Source: Caldifarciminota bacterium (lineage in GTDB: Bacteria; Hydrothermota; Hydrothermia; LBFQ01; DSFT01). Taken from it: 64,000 bases of DNA. Made by a program: the position numbers and the translations under genes. This document shows, one piece after another, positions 44,792-52,419 of this stretch (positions are counted from its first letter, which is position 1; every line of letters starts with the position of its first letter). The stretch spans positions 1 to 64,000 of the forward strand of contig JANXBH010000007.1 of the NCBI GenBank assembly GCA_025060695.1, written 5' to 3'. Under the pieces are notes generated by a model that saw only the letters and a list, made by a program, of their open reading frames with translations, did not search any database and was not told where the DNA came from.

Positions 44792-45222
44792 TGATTGGTT
44801 TGCATGGAAGTTTTGTAGAAGTTTTTGGTATTGGAGTATTTATAAAAGGAAAGAGTAAAATTGGTAAAACGACTTTACTACTAAAACTTTTAAATAGAGA
44901 ACATTTTTTTGTTTCAGATGACTTAGTGATATTTAAAAAAGATAATTTCTCAAGAGTTATTGCATTTAATAATGGTAAATATATTGCACACTTAAGAGAA
45001 TTTGGATTTATAGATATTATAAGAACTTTTGGCATTGAAAAAGTTAAGGAAAGCTCTATTTTGAACTTAATATTAGAATTAAAAGATGAAGATTTTTCAA
45101 TTTCTAATGAAGAAGTACTGGGACTTGAGTTTAGAAAGTATATAATCAATCCTAATATAGATATTGACATTTTAGAAAACCATATTAGAATTTATAAATC
45201 TGAAATTTACAGTAAGACTTAA
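44791..45222 (+). CDS. hprK: HPr kinase/phosphorylase catalytic domain, encoded alone
   Basis: A 143-residue P-loop protein matching the C-terminal half of HprK. It has GLHGSFVEVFGIGVFIKG, the nucleotide loop GKSKIGKTT, SDDLVIF (the paired Asp) and HLREFGFIDIIRTFGIEKV, which aligns with the HprK signature 'EIRGLGI..V..LFG'. The usual GxSGxGKS is altered. HprK phosphorylates HPr or related proteins on serine. Here it is split from its N-domain, coupled through a TGATG overlap. The in-frame TTG at 44788 is an alternative start. The end overlaps the helicase gene by 4 bases. Confidence 0.7.
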   Translation: MIGLHGSFVEVFGIGVFIKGKSKIGKTTLLLKLLNREHFFVSDDLVIFKKDNFSRVIAFNNGKYIAHLREFGFIDIIRTFGIEKVKESSILNLILELKDEDFSISNEEVLGLEFRKYIINPNIDIDILENHIRIYKSEIYSKT

Positions 45223-46751
45223 CTTTCTTTGTATTCTTGATATAGCTCTTCTATTGGCAGTTTTAAGGCACTTTCTTTATCTAATTTAAAGAGTGATAAA
45301 CCCCTTAAAATCCTCTCATCAATCAATAATTTTTCAGAATTAGCTTTTAATATATTCATTATTGAATTTAACTCTCTTGTTATATTTTCTTTATAAATGA
45401 ATCTAATAGACAAGGCTTCAGCCAATGCTTTTTCACTTATTAAGTCCAAAATATCCTTTACGCGATTTTCAAAATTAAGACTTTTCGTTTTTTTCTCTAA
45501 TAAAAGTGCAATTTTTATTGCATTTGCTCTCATATGTCCTATACCTTCAATTGAGCCAAGAGGAGAAAATTTATAGTCTAAACCATACCTTAATCCATGT
45601 GCTATCCTTAAAACATCCTCATTTGGAATAACTAAGTGTGTAATTTTAAATAAGGCTTTGCAAAGATGAAATATTTCATTATTAAAATATAGTTCTGATG
45701 GAGGATTGTGTATGTTTGGGATTTTAAATAAACCACCTTCTGTAAAGAAAACTAGCTCATGAGAACCATCTTCCGGCTGACCAAATGGTATAAGATAACT
45801 TGTCATTTTGTAAAACTTTGCCAAGTCTTGCTCGCCTAAAAACGACTTTAAACAATCTCTTATTTTCTTTGTATATATCAATGGTCTTACCTTTACGAAA
45901 ATATTACCTTCAACCTTTGACCTTCTTAAGAATTCTTCATACGCGGTAGGAGGAATACCTGTGCTTATACAAAAGTCCGCCTTATCTGTAATCTTCCCAT
46001 TAATAATATAACGTTTATTTTCAAGAAAGCCCAAAATATCATTCAGTTTCTTAATATCTCTGAAATCCTTAAAGGTGTAAGTTTTATTGAAAAACTCTAA
46101 TATATTACCTTTAGATATCTTATATGCTGAAAGTATAAACGAAGATAGGATAGCACTTTCTCCAAGATAGTTTTCAAGGAGATTAGAATTCGCCATATTT
46201 TCTAAAAGCTCAACTTGTTTATTGTTAAATGTTTGATCGTAGATTTTATCATAAGTACCCTCAGAAAGTCTATAAAGCAATTTATTTACGTATCCTACCT
46301 CCTTTATGCCAAACCTACCTGCTCTACCTTCCATTTGAACAATATCGGTAATTGAAGGAGTAGTTTTATATTTTTTCTTCTCCCTGTCATAGAATGAAGT
46401 AATAAGAATTATAACTCTATCCGCTGGTAAATTTATACCATATGCTAAAGTTTGCGTTGCAACAAGACACTTTAGAGTTCCGTTTCTAAACGCATTTTCT
46501 ATTTCTTCCTTTTCTTCATACGGAATATCAGCATTATGAAAACCTATATCATAGTTTTCTATTTTTTCTCTATATTCTAACTTAAAGGGCAAAGTTTTGT
46601 TTATAATTTTATAATTTTTTTCGTAAGCCTTTTTTATAATTTCCCATCCTAATTCTTTTTTATATACAAATATTATAGTGCTTTCATTTTCATTTGAAAG
46701 TTCTTCGTATTTTTCTAATAGTAGTTCAGCTAATTTTTCTATATTTCTCAA
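45219..46751 (-). CDS. C-terminal half of a Ski2/Hel308-type helicase, starting at the tRNA-Pro end
   Basis: A 510-residue protein that begins at the second RecA domain: STIIFVYKKELG, VATQTLAYGINLPADRVII (motif V) and QMEGRAGRFG (motif VI) are present. A winged-helix/ratchet region follows, with an HhH-like LGSIEGIGHMRANAIKI. Walker A and DEAH motifs, which lie in the first RecA domain, are missing and are not found upstream. The start codon is TTG 46751, the base directly after the tRNA-Pro discriminator. It is either one half of a split helicase whose other half is elsewhere or a truncated remnant. The long intact frame argues against simple decay. Confidence 0.75.
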   Translation of the reverse strand: MRNIEKLAELLLEKYEELSNENESTIIFVYKKELGWEIIKKAYEKNYKIINKTLPFKLEYREKIENYDIGFHNADIPYEEKEEIENAFRNGTLKCLVATQTLAYGINLPADRVIILITSFYDREKKKYKTTPSITDIVQMEGRAGRFGIKEVGYVNKLLYRLSEGTYDKIYDQTFNNKQVELLENMANSNLLENYLGESAILSSFILSAYKISKGNILEFFNKTYTFKDFRDIKKLNDILGFLENKRYIINGKITDKADFCISTGIPPTAYEEFLRRSKVEGNIFVKVRPLIYTKKIRDCLKSFLGEQDLAKFYKMTSYLIPFGQPEDGSHELVFFTEGGLFKIPNIHNPPSELYFNNEIFHLCKALFKITHLVIPNEDVLRIAHGLRYGLDYKFSPLGSIEGIGHMRANAIKIALLLEKKTKSLNFENRVKDILDLISEKALAEALSIRFIYKENITRELNSIMNILKANSEKLLIDERILRGLSLFKLDKESALKLPIEELYQEYKES

Positions 46752-46823
46752 TCGGGGTAACCGGACTCGAACCGGTAACCTTTCGGTCCCGAACCGAACG
46801 CTCTACCTTTGAGCTATACCCCG
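46752..46823 (-). tRNA. tRNA-Pro (anticodon CGG)
   Basis: Minus-strand cloverleaf of 72 bases. Acceptor CGGGGTA/TACCCCG, discriminator A at 46752. D arm GCTC/GAGC, anticodon arm TTCGG-TTCGGGA-CCGAA, T arm ACCGG-TTCGAGT-CCGGT. No encoded CCA. Anticodon CGG reads CCG. Upstream, CAAAAT ends 6 nt before the tRNA and may be a weak -10. Confidence 0.97.
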
Positions 46824-46875
46824 AACCACATTTTGAAAGTTAAAAATTATAAAGCTTTTATGTATCAGTAAAGCT

Positions 46876-47637
46876 CTAAATCCAATGTCTTTTCTTAAAA
46901 TATATAATTGATGAAACTATAAAAACAATAGTAAAGAGCCAAAAGAAGAAATAACTATATTTCCATTTTAACTCAGGAAAATGTTCAAAGTTCATACCAT
47001 ATACTCCTGCTAAAAACGTAAGTGGTATAAAGATTGTTGCTATTACAGTTAAAAACTTCATAATATCGTTGCTTATAGTTCCGATCATCTCAAGATATAC
47101 ACTAATCAATGTATTTACTGATTGAGAAAGTTTCTCAAGTGCAGTTCTAATTCTTCTAACTTGAAATAAGACTCTCTTATCTACTATATAGTCTTCTATT
47201 AGATCCTCCTGTAAAAAGTAGTATCTACTTAAATTATCAACGACTTTTTTAAAATTGTATAGCTTTTTTATAACTTCTCTATTGAACTTCATTTTTTCCA
47301 TTTCACTAAATACTAATTCTTCAACTTTAGTTAGCTCATTCCTTAGTTCATCTAACTCATTAGAACCAATGTCTTGAAAAACCTTAAATATTGTTTCGTT
47401 TATGTCCTTAGAAATGTAGTTTTCAATATCAAAACCAAAACTCCTATAAATTACTTGTCCTTTATTCATTAAAACAATAAACACTTTATCCATTGATACC
47501 ACAAGTTTAAATAAAAGTACATTTTCAAACTTTTCAAACTTTACCCTTGGATTTCCATTTAGAAATTCCTGACTAAATAATTCTTTTAGCTTTAAATCTT
47601 CTAAGTCTTTCTCAGTTTTTATAACTTTAATAACCAA
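46876..47637 (-). CDS. corA: CorA-family magnesium/metal channel
   Basis: A 253-residue inner-membrane protein with a cytosolic helical N-domain and two C-terminal membrane helices. The selectivity motif is GMN in [13 protein letters not shown], preceded by a pore helix ([15 protein letters not shown]). It is shorter than typical CorA (about 315), mainly in the N-domain. It starts at TTG 47637 within the last codons of dnaJ, so the two share a transcript. Confidence 0.9.
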   Translation of the reverse strand: MVIKVIKTEKDLEDLKLKELFSQEFLNGNPRVKFEKFENVLLFKLVVSMDKVFIVLMNKGQVIYRSFGFDIENYISKDINETIFKVFQDIGSNELDELRNELTKVEELVFSEMEKMKFNREVIKKLYNFKKVVDNLSRYYFLQEDLIEDYIVDKRVLFQVRRIRTALEKLSQSVNTLISVYLEMIGTISNDIMKFLTVIATIFIPLTFLAGVYGMNFEHFPELKWKYSYFFFWLFTIVFIVSSIIYFKKRHWI

Positions 47638-48721
47638 TTTTCTTCAGTTCTTCAAATAACTTTCTTGCTTTATCGTCCAATTTCTTTGGAATATCAATTA
47701 TAACTTTTATTTTTAAATTACCTCTTTTTCCATAACTATTCGGCATACCTTTATTTTTTTCCTCTATAATCTCGCCCGATTTTATACCTTGTGGTATTTT
47801 TACCTTAAACTTCTCTCCAAGTATATCCTCAACTTCTATCTCTCCACCAAGAACAGCTGTTGAAATTTTTATCTCTTTTTCCATAATTAAATCATCACCA
47901 ACTCTTTTAAATACTTTATGTGGTTTTTCAACGATTTCTACATAAAGATCGCCATAAGTCCCACCTCTTCTTCCCGCATCTCCCTTCCCCTTTAATATTA
48001 TCCTTTGACCATTTTGAACCCCTTTAGGAATATCTATTTTAGTTCTTTCTTGCTTCTTTACAATACCAGTACCATCGCAAAACCTACACTTGTCAAATAT
48101 TTCATAACCTGTCCCCTGACAATTACTACAAGTTGACCGAGTTTGAAATATAATTCCAAAAGTTCTAACATCTTTATATACTTCACCAACTCCATTACAC
48201 ATTGTACATTTTCTTTGCTTTCCCCCAACACCTTCACAATGCTCGCACTTTACATATCTGTTATAAACTATTTCTTTAATTGCGCCTTTTGCTATTTCTT
48301 CAAGAGAAAGTTCAAGTCTATAGAGTATATTGCTTCCCTTTTCCTTATATTCTCTTTTTGACTTAGTAGTTTGAGCAAAGAAGTTTTCAAATATGTCCGA
48401 AAAGAAATCACCGAATAAATCTCTTAAATCGTCATAGTGTCTTGTATAGAAATCTTGAAAGTTAAAATCATAGTTTGAATAATCTGAAAAGTCCGAAGTT
48501 CCATATGTATCATAATTCCTTCTTTTTTCGGGATCAGATAAAACCTCGTATGCTTCAGATATTTCTTTAAACTTTTCTTCAGCTTCCTTTTTTTTCTCGG
48601 GAGGAACCTTATCTGGATGATATTTTAAAACAAGTTTTCTATATGCATCTTTTATTTCCTCTTGAGTTGCATTTCTACTTACACCTAAAATTTCATAATA
48701 ATCTCTTTTTTTTGTTGCCAT
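47627..48721 (-). CDS. dnaJ: Chaperone DnaJ
   Basis: A 364-residue co-chaperone of DnaK. The J domain has [20 protein letters not shown] and the HPD tripeptide in KYHPDKVP. The Gly/Phe linker is Asp/Tyr-rich. Four zinc-binding CxxCxGxG repeats are visible ([32 protein letters not shown]), followed by the substrate-binding domain. dnaK and grpE are not in the window. Its start is ATG 48721. Confidence 0.95.
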   Translation of the reverse strand: MATKKRDYYEILGVSRNATQEEIKDAYRKLVLKYHPDKVPPEKKKEAEEKFKEISEAYEVLSDPEKRRNYDTYGTSDFSDYSNYDFNFQDFYTRHYDDLRDLFGDFFSDIFENFFAQTTKSKREYKEKGSNILYRLELSLEEIAKGAIKEIVYNRYVKCEHCEGVGGKQRKCTMCNGVGEVYKDVRTFGIIFQTRSTCSNCQGTGYEIFDKCRFCDGTGIVKKQERTKIDIPKGVQNGQRIILKGKGDAGRRGGTYGDLYVEIVEKPHKVFKRVGDDLIMEKEIKISTAVLGGEIEVEDILGEKFKVKIPQGIKSGEIIEEKNKGMPNSYGKRGNLKIKVIIDIPKKLDDKARKLFEELKKIGY

Positions 48722-48737
48722 AAAAGTTTAGTATAAA

Positions 48738-48760
48738 ATTTTAAAGCTTTACTTTAAAAT
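48738..48760. promoter_or_regulatory. Divergent promoter pair, dnaJ / membrane-protein gene
   Basis: AAATTTTAAAGCTTTACTTTAAAATTT-type inverted pair. The plus box (48755-48760) is 8 nt from ATG 48769. The minus box (48738-48743) is 16 nt from the dnaJ ATG, so dnaJ would have a leader of about 9 nt; a TAAACT at 48725-48730 is too close to the ATG to be its box. Confidence 0.5.
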
Positions 48761-48768
48761 TTTTAGTT

Positions 48769-49485
48769 ATGAACTTTACAATCTTTGTAATTATTATCAG
48801 TATTCTGATTTGGTTTATGTTAGGTTTTTACTACTTGTTTCTAAATCCATATAATGAAATATATTCACTTACCATTCCCTCTGTATTATTTACCATTTTC
48901 TTCCTTGTCTCGGTAAGAAGAGCTTTTATCACTATTGGAATAAACACAGCAAGAGGAAAACTAACTTTACTTCTTGGTATAGGCGGCTTTCTATTAGCCA
49001 TAGGTTTCTTCCTTTTTCAGTTTGAGGCTAAAGACTACATAGTATATCCATTACTATATATTGGTCATTTATCTCTTGTTTCATCTGTTGTGTATATGTT
49101 TATTACTCTTCTTAGAAGTGGATATAGTCTTACTTTAGAGGAAAGCTTACAGGTTATTGGAATATTCATAATACTATTGATTGTTGGCTATTCATTGCTT
49201 GTAAATAATTACAAGTTTGATGAGAGATTTATTTATAATTTAGTTTTGATAATTTTGGGTTATATACTTGCTATTTTTGCTATTATAGATTTGAGAATAT
49301 TTTGGGGTAGTGATTTAGGTAAAAGGTGGATAGTTGGCTCAATTTCAGGAATAATATTTTTACTTGCAGACATATTTTTTGTAGTATATCTTTCGAATGG
49401 AAGACCTGAATTCATTCATGCATCGTCTTTGCTCTGGGGTATAAGCGGTATTTTGATGAATTCAATATTTTCTCTACCTGATTAA
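48769..49485 (+). CDS. Seven-helix membrane protein, uncharacterised
   Basis: A 238-residue protein consisting almost entirely of hydrophobic helices, about seven, with short loops (ITIGINTARGKLTLL, FEAKDYIVYPLLYIG). No family motif recognised; the layout recalls the seven-TM sensor or histidine-kinase N-terminal modules. The stop overlaps the next ATG by one base (TAATG), so the two are coupled. Confidence 0.65.
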   Translation: MNFTIFVIIISILIWFMLGFYYLFLNPYNEIYSLTIPSVLFTIFFLVSVRRAFITIGINTARGKLTLLLGIGGFLLAIGFFLFQFEAKDYIVYPLLYIGHLSLVSSVVYMFITLLRSGYSLTLEESLQVIGIFIILLIVGYSLLVNNYKFDERFIYNLVLIILGYILAIFAIIDLRIFWGSDLGKRWIVGSISGIIFLLADIFFVVYLSNGRPEFIHASSLLWGISGILMNSIFSLPD

Positions 49486-50120
49486 TGAAACTAATATTTA
49501 TTCATGGTGCAGGTGGTTCACACTTAAATTGGCTACTTATTACAAGAGAACTAAAACAGTTTCACGTTATAAATTTTGATTTTCCTACATTAGAAAGTAT
49601 TGAAGAATATGAAAATTTTTATGGTAAATTTATAGACCAAGAAAGTATTATCATTGCTCATTCTATGGGCGGAGCAATTGGTTATTATCTGAGTATAGTA
49701 AATAATTATATTAAGTCTTTAGTTCTTGTAAATAGCGCAATATTTGAAAAGTTCAATGTGGAATTAGAAAAGGAGAAAATATGCGAAAGACTATACTTCT
49801 CTAAGGAGCTTGTAGAAGACTGCAAGAAAAGAAATTATCTTATTTTTAAAAATTTTCAGACATTACAAAAACATATTGAAATTTTAAATAAATTTGATGC
49901 ATTTTTTTATTTAGAAAAGTTTAGAGAAAGAAAAATTCCTGCATTTCATATAATTGGAAAAAGTGATAAGGTTGTCTCATTTGAAGTATTAAAGAAAACA
50001 AGTAATTTGTTAAGTGTTAAGAAAAACTATATAATTGAAAATTGTGGACATATGCCTCATATTGAAAAACCAAAGGAATTTTTACATGCCCTCAAAGATA
50101 TCCTTATAAATCTCACTTAG
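49485..50120 (+). CDS. Alpha/beta hydrolase
   Basis: A 211-residue hydrolase-fold protein. The oxyanion-hole motif is FIHGAGGSHLNW, the nucleophile elbow AHSMGGA (Ser), the acid is probably the Asp in GKSDKVVSFE, and the histidine is in NCGHMPHIEKP. The substrate is unknown; small esterases or lactonases are similar. Its last 39 bases are antisense to the 3' end of radA. Confidence 0.87.
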   Translation: MKLIFIHGAGGSHLNWLLITRELKQFHVINFDFPTLESIEEYENFYGKFIDQESIIIAHSMGGAIGYYLSIVNNYIKSLVLVNSAIFEKFNVELEKEKICERLYFSKELVEDCKKRNYLIFKNFQTLQKHIEILNKFDAFFYLEKFRERKIPAFHIIGKSDKVVSFEVLKKTSNLLSVKKNYIIENCGHMPHIEKPKEFLHALKDILINLT

Positions 50121-51335
50121 TGTCTTTTTATTTTCGTATACTTCAAAGCCTAATCTCCTTGCTTCATTTTTTCTTATCTCAGGTAAATATACCCTATATA
50201 TATCTCCTGTTAAACCAATTTCTCCAATAAATACAAGTTTTGGATCTAGTGGAAAGTTCTTATAGCTTGAAATAATAGAAAGTGCAACCGCTAAGTCTAT
50301 AGACTGGTCAAAAACCTTAATACCACCTACTATATTTAATTGAATATCATAGTTTCTGAGTTTGATATTTAGATATTTTTCAATTACTACAAGTATCATA
50401 TTTAATCTTCTAATGTCATATCCTGTTGAATTTCTTATTGGTGTTGGATAGTAAGTTTTACTAATTAGACTCTGAACTTCTATTATTAATGGTCTTAAAC
50501 CTTCTAAAACTATACTTCTTGCAATAGATGGCTTTGCATAATTTATATCGGAAATGAAGTAGTTTTCGGGCTTATTTACCTCAATCAATCCTGCTTCTGT
50601 CATCTCAAATATACCAATTTCATTAGTAGGACCAAATCTATTTTTATAACTTCTTAAAATTCTTAAATTTGTCTCATTCGTTTCCATATATAAAACAACA
50701 TCTACTATATGTTCTAATGACTTTGGACCAGAGATTTCGCCCTCTTTTGTAATTTGTGCTATAATTATAATAGAAATGCTATTTTCTTTTGCTAATTTAA
50801 GTAATTTATATGAGCAAGTTCTAATTTGGGATAATGTGCCTGCAAGTGATGGAATTTCACTTGAGTAAATTGTTTGTATTGAATCAACTACTATAAGGTC
50901 AAAGTTATCGTTCATACTATTTAAAACACTATCTAAATTACTTTCTGAAACTACATATAAATCTTTTGAATTTATACCTATCCTTTTTGCCCTGCTTATA
51001 ATTTGATTTAAAGTTTCCTCTGAACTAATGTATAGAGATTTAAAATTACTTGCTATTTTTAGTGCTAATGTAGATTTTCCTACACCAGGATCTCCTCCAA
51101 TCAGTATAACACTTCCTTTCATAATACCTCCGCCAACTACTCTATCAAATTCACTTATACCTGTCTTTAGTCTTTCCTCTTTTATAAGTTTTACCTCGTC
51201 AAATCTCTTTATTTCTACTTTTTTATAACCCCTATCAGACAGTTCTTCTTTTGAAAATGTATCCCATTCATTACAATTTGGACACTTTCCAAGCCACTTT
51301 AATGACTTATAGCCACAACTTAAACATATGTACAT
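50082..51335 (-). CDS. radA: DNA repair protein RadA
   Basis: A 417-residue RecA-like ATPase helping branch migration in recombination repair. An N-terminal zinc finger (CLSCGYKSLKWLGKCPNC) precedes Walker A GGDPGVGKST, the KNRFGPTNEIGIFEM RadA motif and a C-terminal Lon-like domain (NIVGGIKVFDQSIDLAVALS). Length a little under the usual 450. Its promoter box is 9 nt from the ATG. Confidence 0.94.
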   Translation of the reverse strand: MYICLSCGYKSLKWLGKCPNCNEWDTFSKEELSDRGYKKVEIKRFDEVKLIKEERLKTGISEFDRVVGGGIMKGSVILIGGDPGVGKSTLALKIASNFKSLYISSEETLNQIISRAKRIGINSKDLYVVSESNLDSVLNSMNDNFDLIVVDSIQTIYSSEIPSLAGTLSQIRTCSYKLLKLAKENSISIIIIAQITKEGEISGPKSLEHIVDVVLYMETNETNLRILRSYKNRFGPTNEIGIFEMTEAGLIEVNKPENYFISDINYAKPSIARSIVLEGLRPLIIEVQSLISKTYYPTPIRNSTGYDIRRLNMILVVIEKYLNIKLRNYDIQLNIVGGIKVFDQSIDLAVALSIISSYKNFPLDPKLVFIGEIGLTGDIYRVYLPEIRKNEARRLGFEVYENKKTLSEIYKDIFEGM

Positions 51336-51344
51336 ATTTATTAA

Positions 51345-51350
51345 ATTTTA
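51345..51350 (-). promoter_or_regulatory. TAAAAT box upstream of radA
   Basis: CTTTAAAATTT on the minus strand, hexamer 9 nt from the radA ATG at 51335; it lies just after the end of the glycosyltransferase gene. Confidence 0.5.
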
Positions 51351-51363
51351 AAGAGAAGATTTT

Positions 51364-52416
51364 TCACAAAATAGAAGAAAACTTTTCTACCCATATCTCA
51401 GGCGTTGCTTTACTAAAAACTAAATTTTTTGAATACTTTACAAGCTCGTTTCTTAAATTTTCATCCCTTAGCCTTTGCAGTTTTTCTCTTAAGGCACGTA
51501 TATCTCCAACTTTAAAGTGAAAATCTTCTCTTATAAAGTCCTTTGCACCAACTTGAGCTGAAACCACGGGAACAACAGATGACATAATAGCTTCTAATAC
51601 TACATAACCAAACGTTTCACTTTCTGATGAGAGAATAAGAGCATCGTAGTTTTTGTAAATTTGAGGCATTTGGTCATAATCTACATTATTCAAAAAATTT
51701 ACATTCAGTTTTCTTTTTTCACTATAGCTCCTTAACTTACTATAAAGTTCCCCCTCTCCAATGATATCAAGCCTATAGTTATCTAAATTCTCAACAGCTT
51801 TTAAAATATCAAATATCCTCTTCATTTTTATAAGTCTTCCTACATATACTAAGTTCAAAAAACTTCCCTTGTGTTCTTTATCATATTGAAACTTGTAAAT
51901 ATTAAAAGTTGTATAGTTTAAAACAATGTTTTTTCCTCCAAGCCTTCTTGCATGATTAAGTGACATAGAATTTCCACAAACAACAATGCTTGCATTTGAT
52001 ATAAGGAATTTTCTAAAAATATATCTTAAAGGAGCAAAAATAATATTCCCTTCTTTTAAATTAAAACTCTCCATCCAAATAATATAGGGTATTCCTAACT
52101 TTAGTAATTTCCTTGCTATTTTAATTTCTAAAAGATTTAAGTTTCCACTAATTATTACTTTTTTAAACTTTTGAAAGTTAGGTAATTTCTTCGGAATAAC
52201 TATAGAACCAACATCCTTAGAGAACTTATTTTCTATTACTTTACTTTCAATTACTTCATATGGAAAGTCAATGTCTTTTATGTATTTTTGCCAAGTGCTT
52301 CTTTTTGAAGATACTAAGTGAGAAAATATAAAGACTATGTCTTTTCTTTTTTCGTATAGTAATTTAAATAAATAATTTTTTTGCGGTGTTGGTATATTTG
52401 TTATGAAAGCTATCAA
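51364..52416 (-). CDS. GT4 glycosyltransferase
   Basis: A 350-residue GT-B enzyme. The first lines carry FITNIPTPQKNYLFKLL, a start typical of exopolysaccharide or O-antigen transferases. The second domain has NLVYVGRLIKMKRIFDIL, LSSESETFGYVVLEAIMSSV (E-x7-E region) and VSAQVGAKDFI. It starts at TTG 52416, 3 bases after the nrdJ stop, and is therefore in an odd pairing with a ribonucleotide reductase. Donor and acceptor unknown. Confidence 0.88.
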   Translation of the reverse strand: MIAFITNIPTPQKNYLFKLLYEKRKDIVFIFSHLVSSKRSTWQKYIKDIDFPYEVIESKVIENKFSKDVGSIVIPKKLPNFQKFKKVIISGNLNLLEIKIARKLLKLGIPYIIWMESFNLKEGNIIFAPLRYIFRKFLISNASIVVCGNSMSLNHARRLGGKNIVLNYTTFNIYKFQYDKEHKGSFLNLVYVGRLIKMKRIFDILKAVENLDNYRLDIIGEGELYSKLRSYSEKRKLNVNFLNNVDYDQMPQIYKNYDALILSSESETFGYVVLEAIMSSVVPVVSAQVGAKDFIREDFHFKVGDIRALREKLQRLRDENLRNELVKYSKNLVFSKATPEIWVEKFSSIL

Positions 52417-52419
52417 AAT

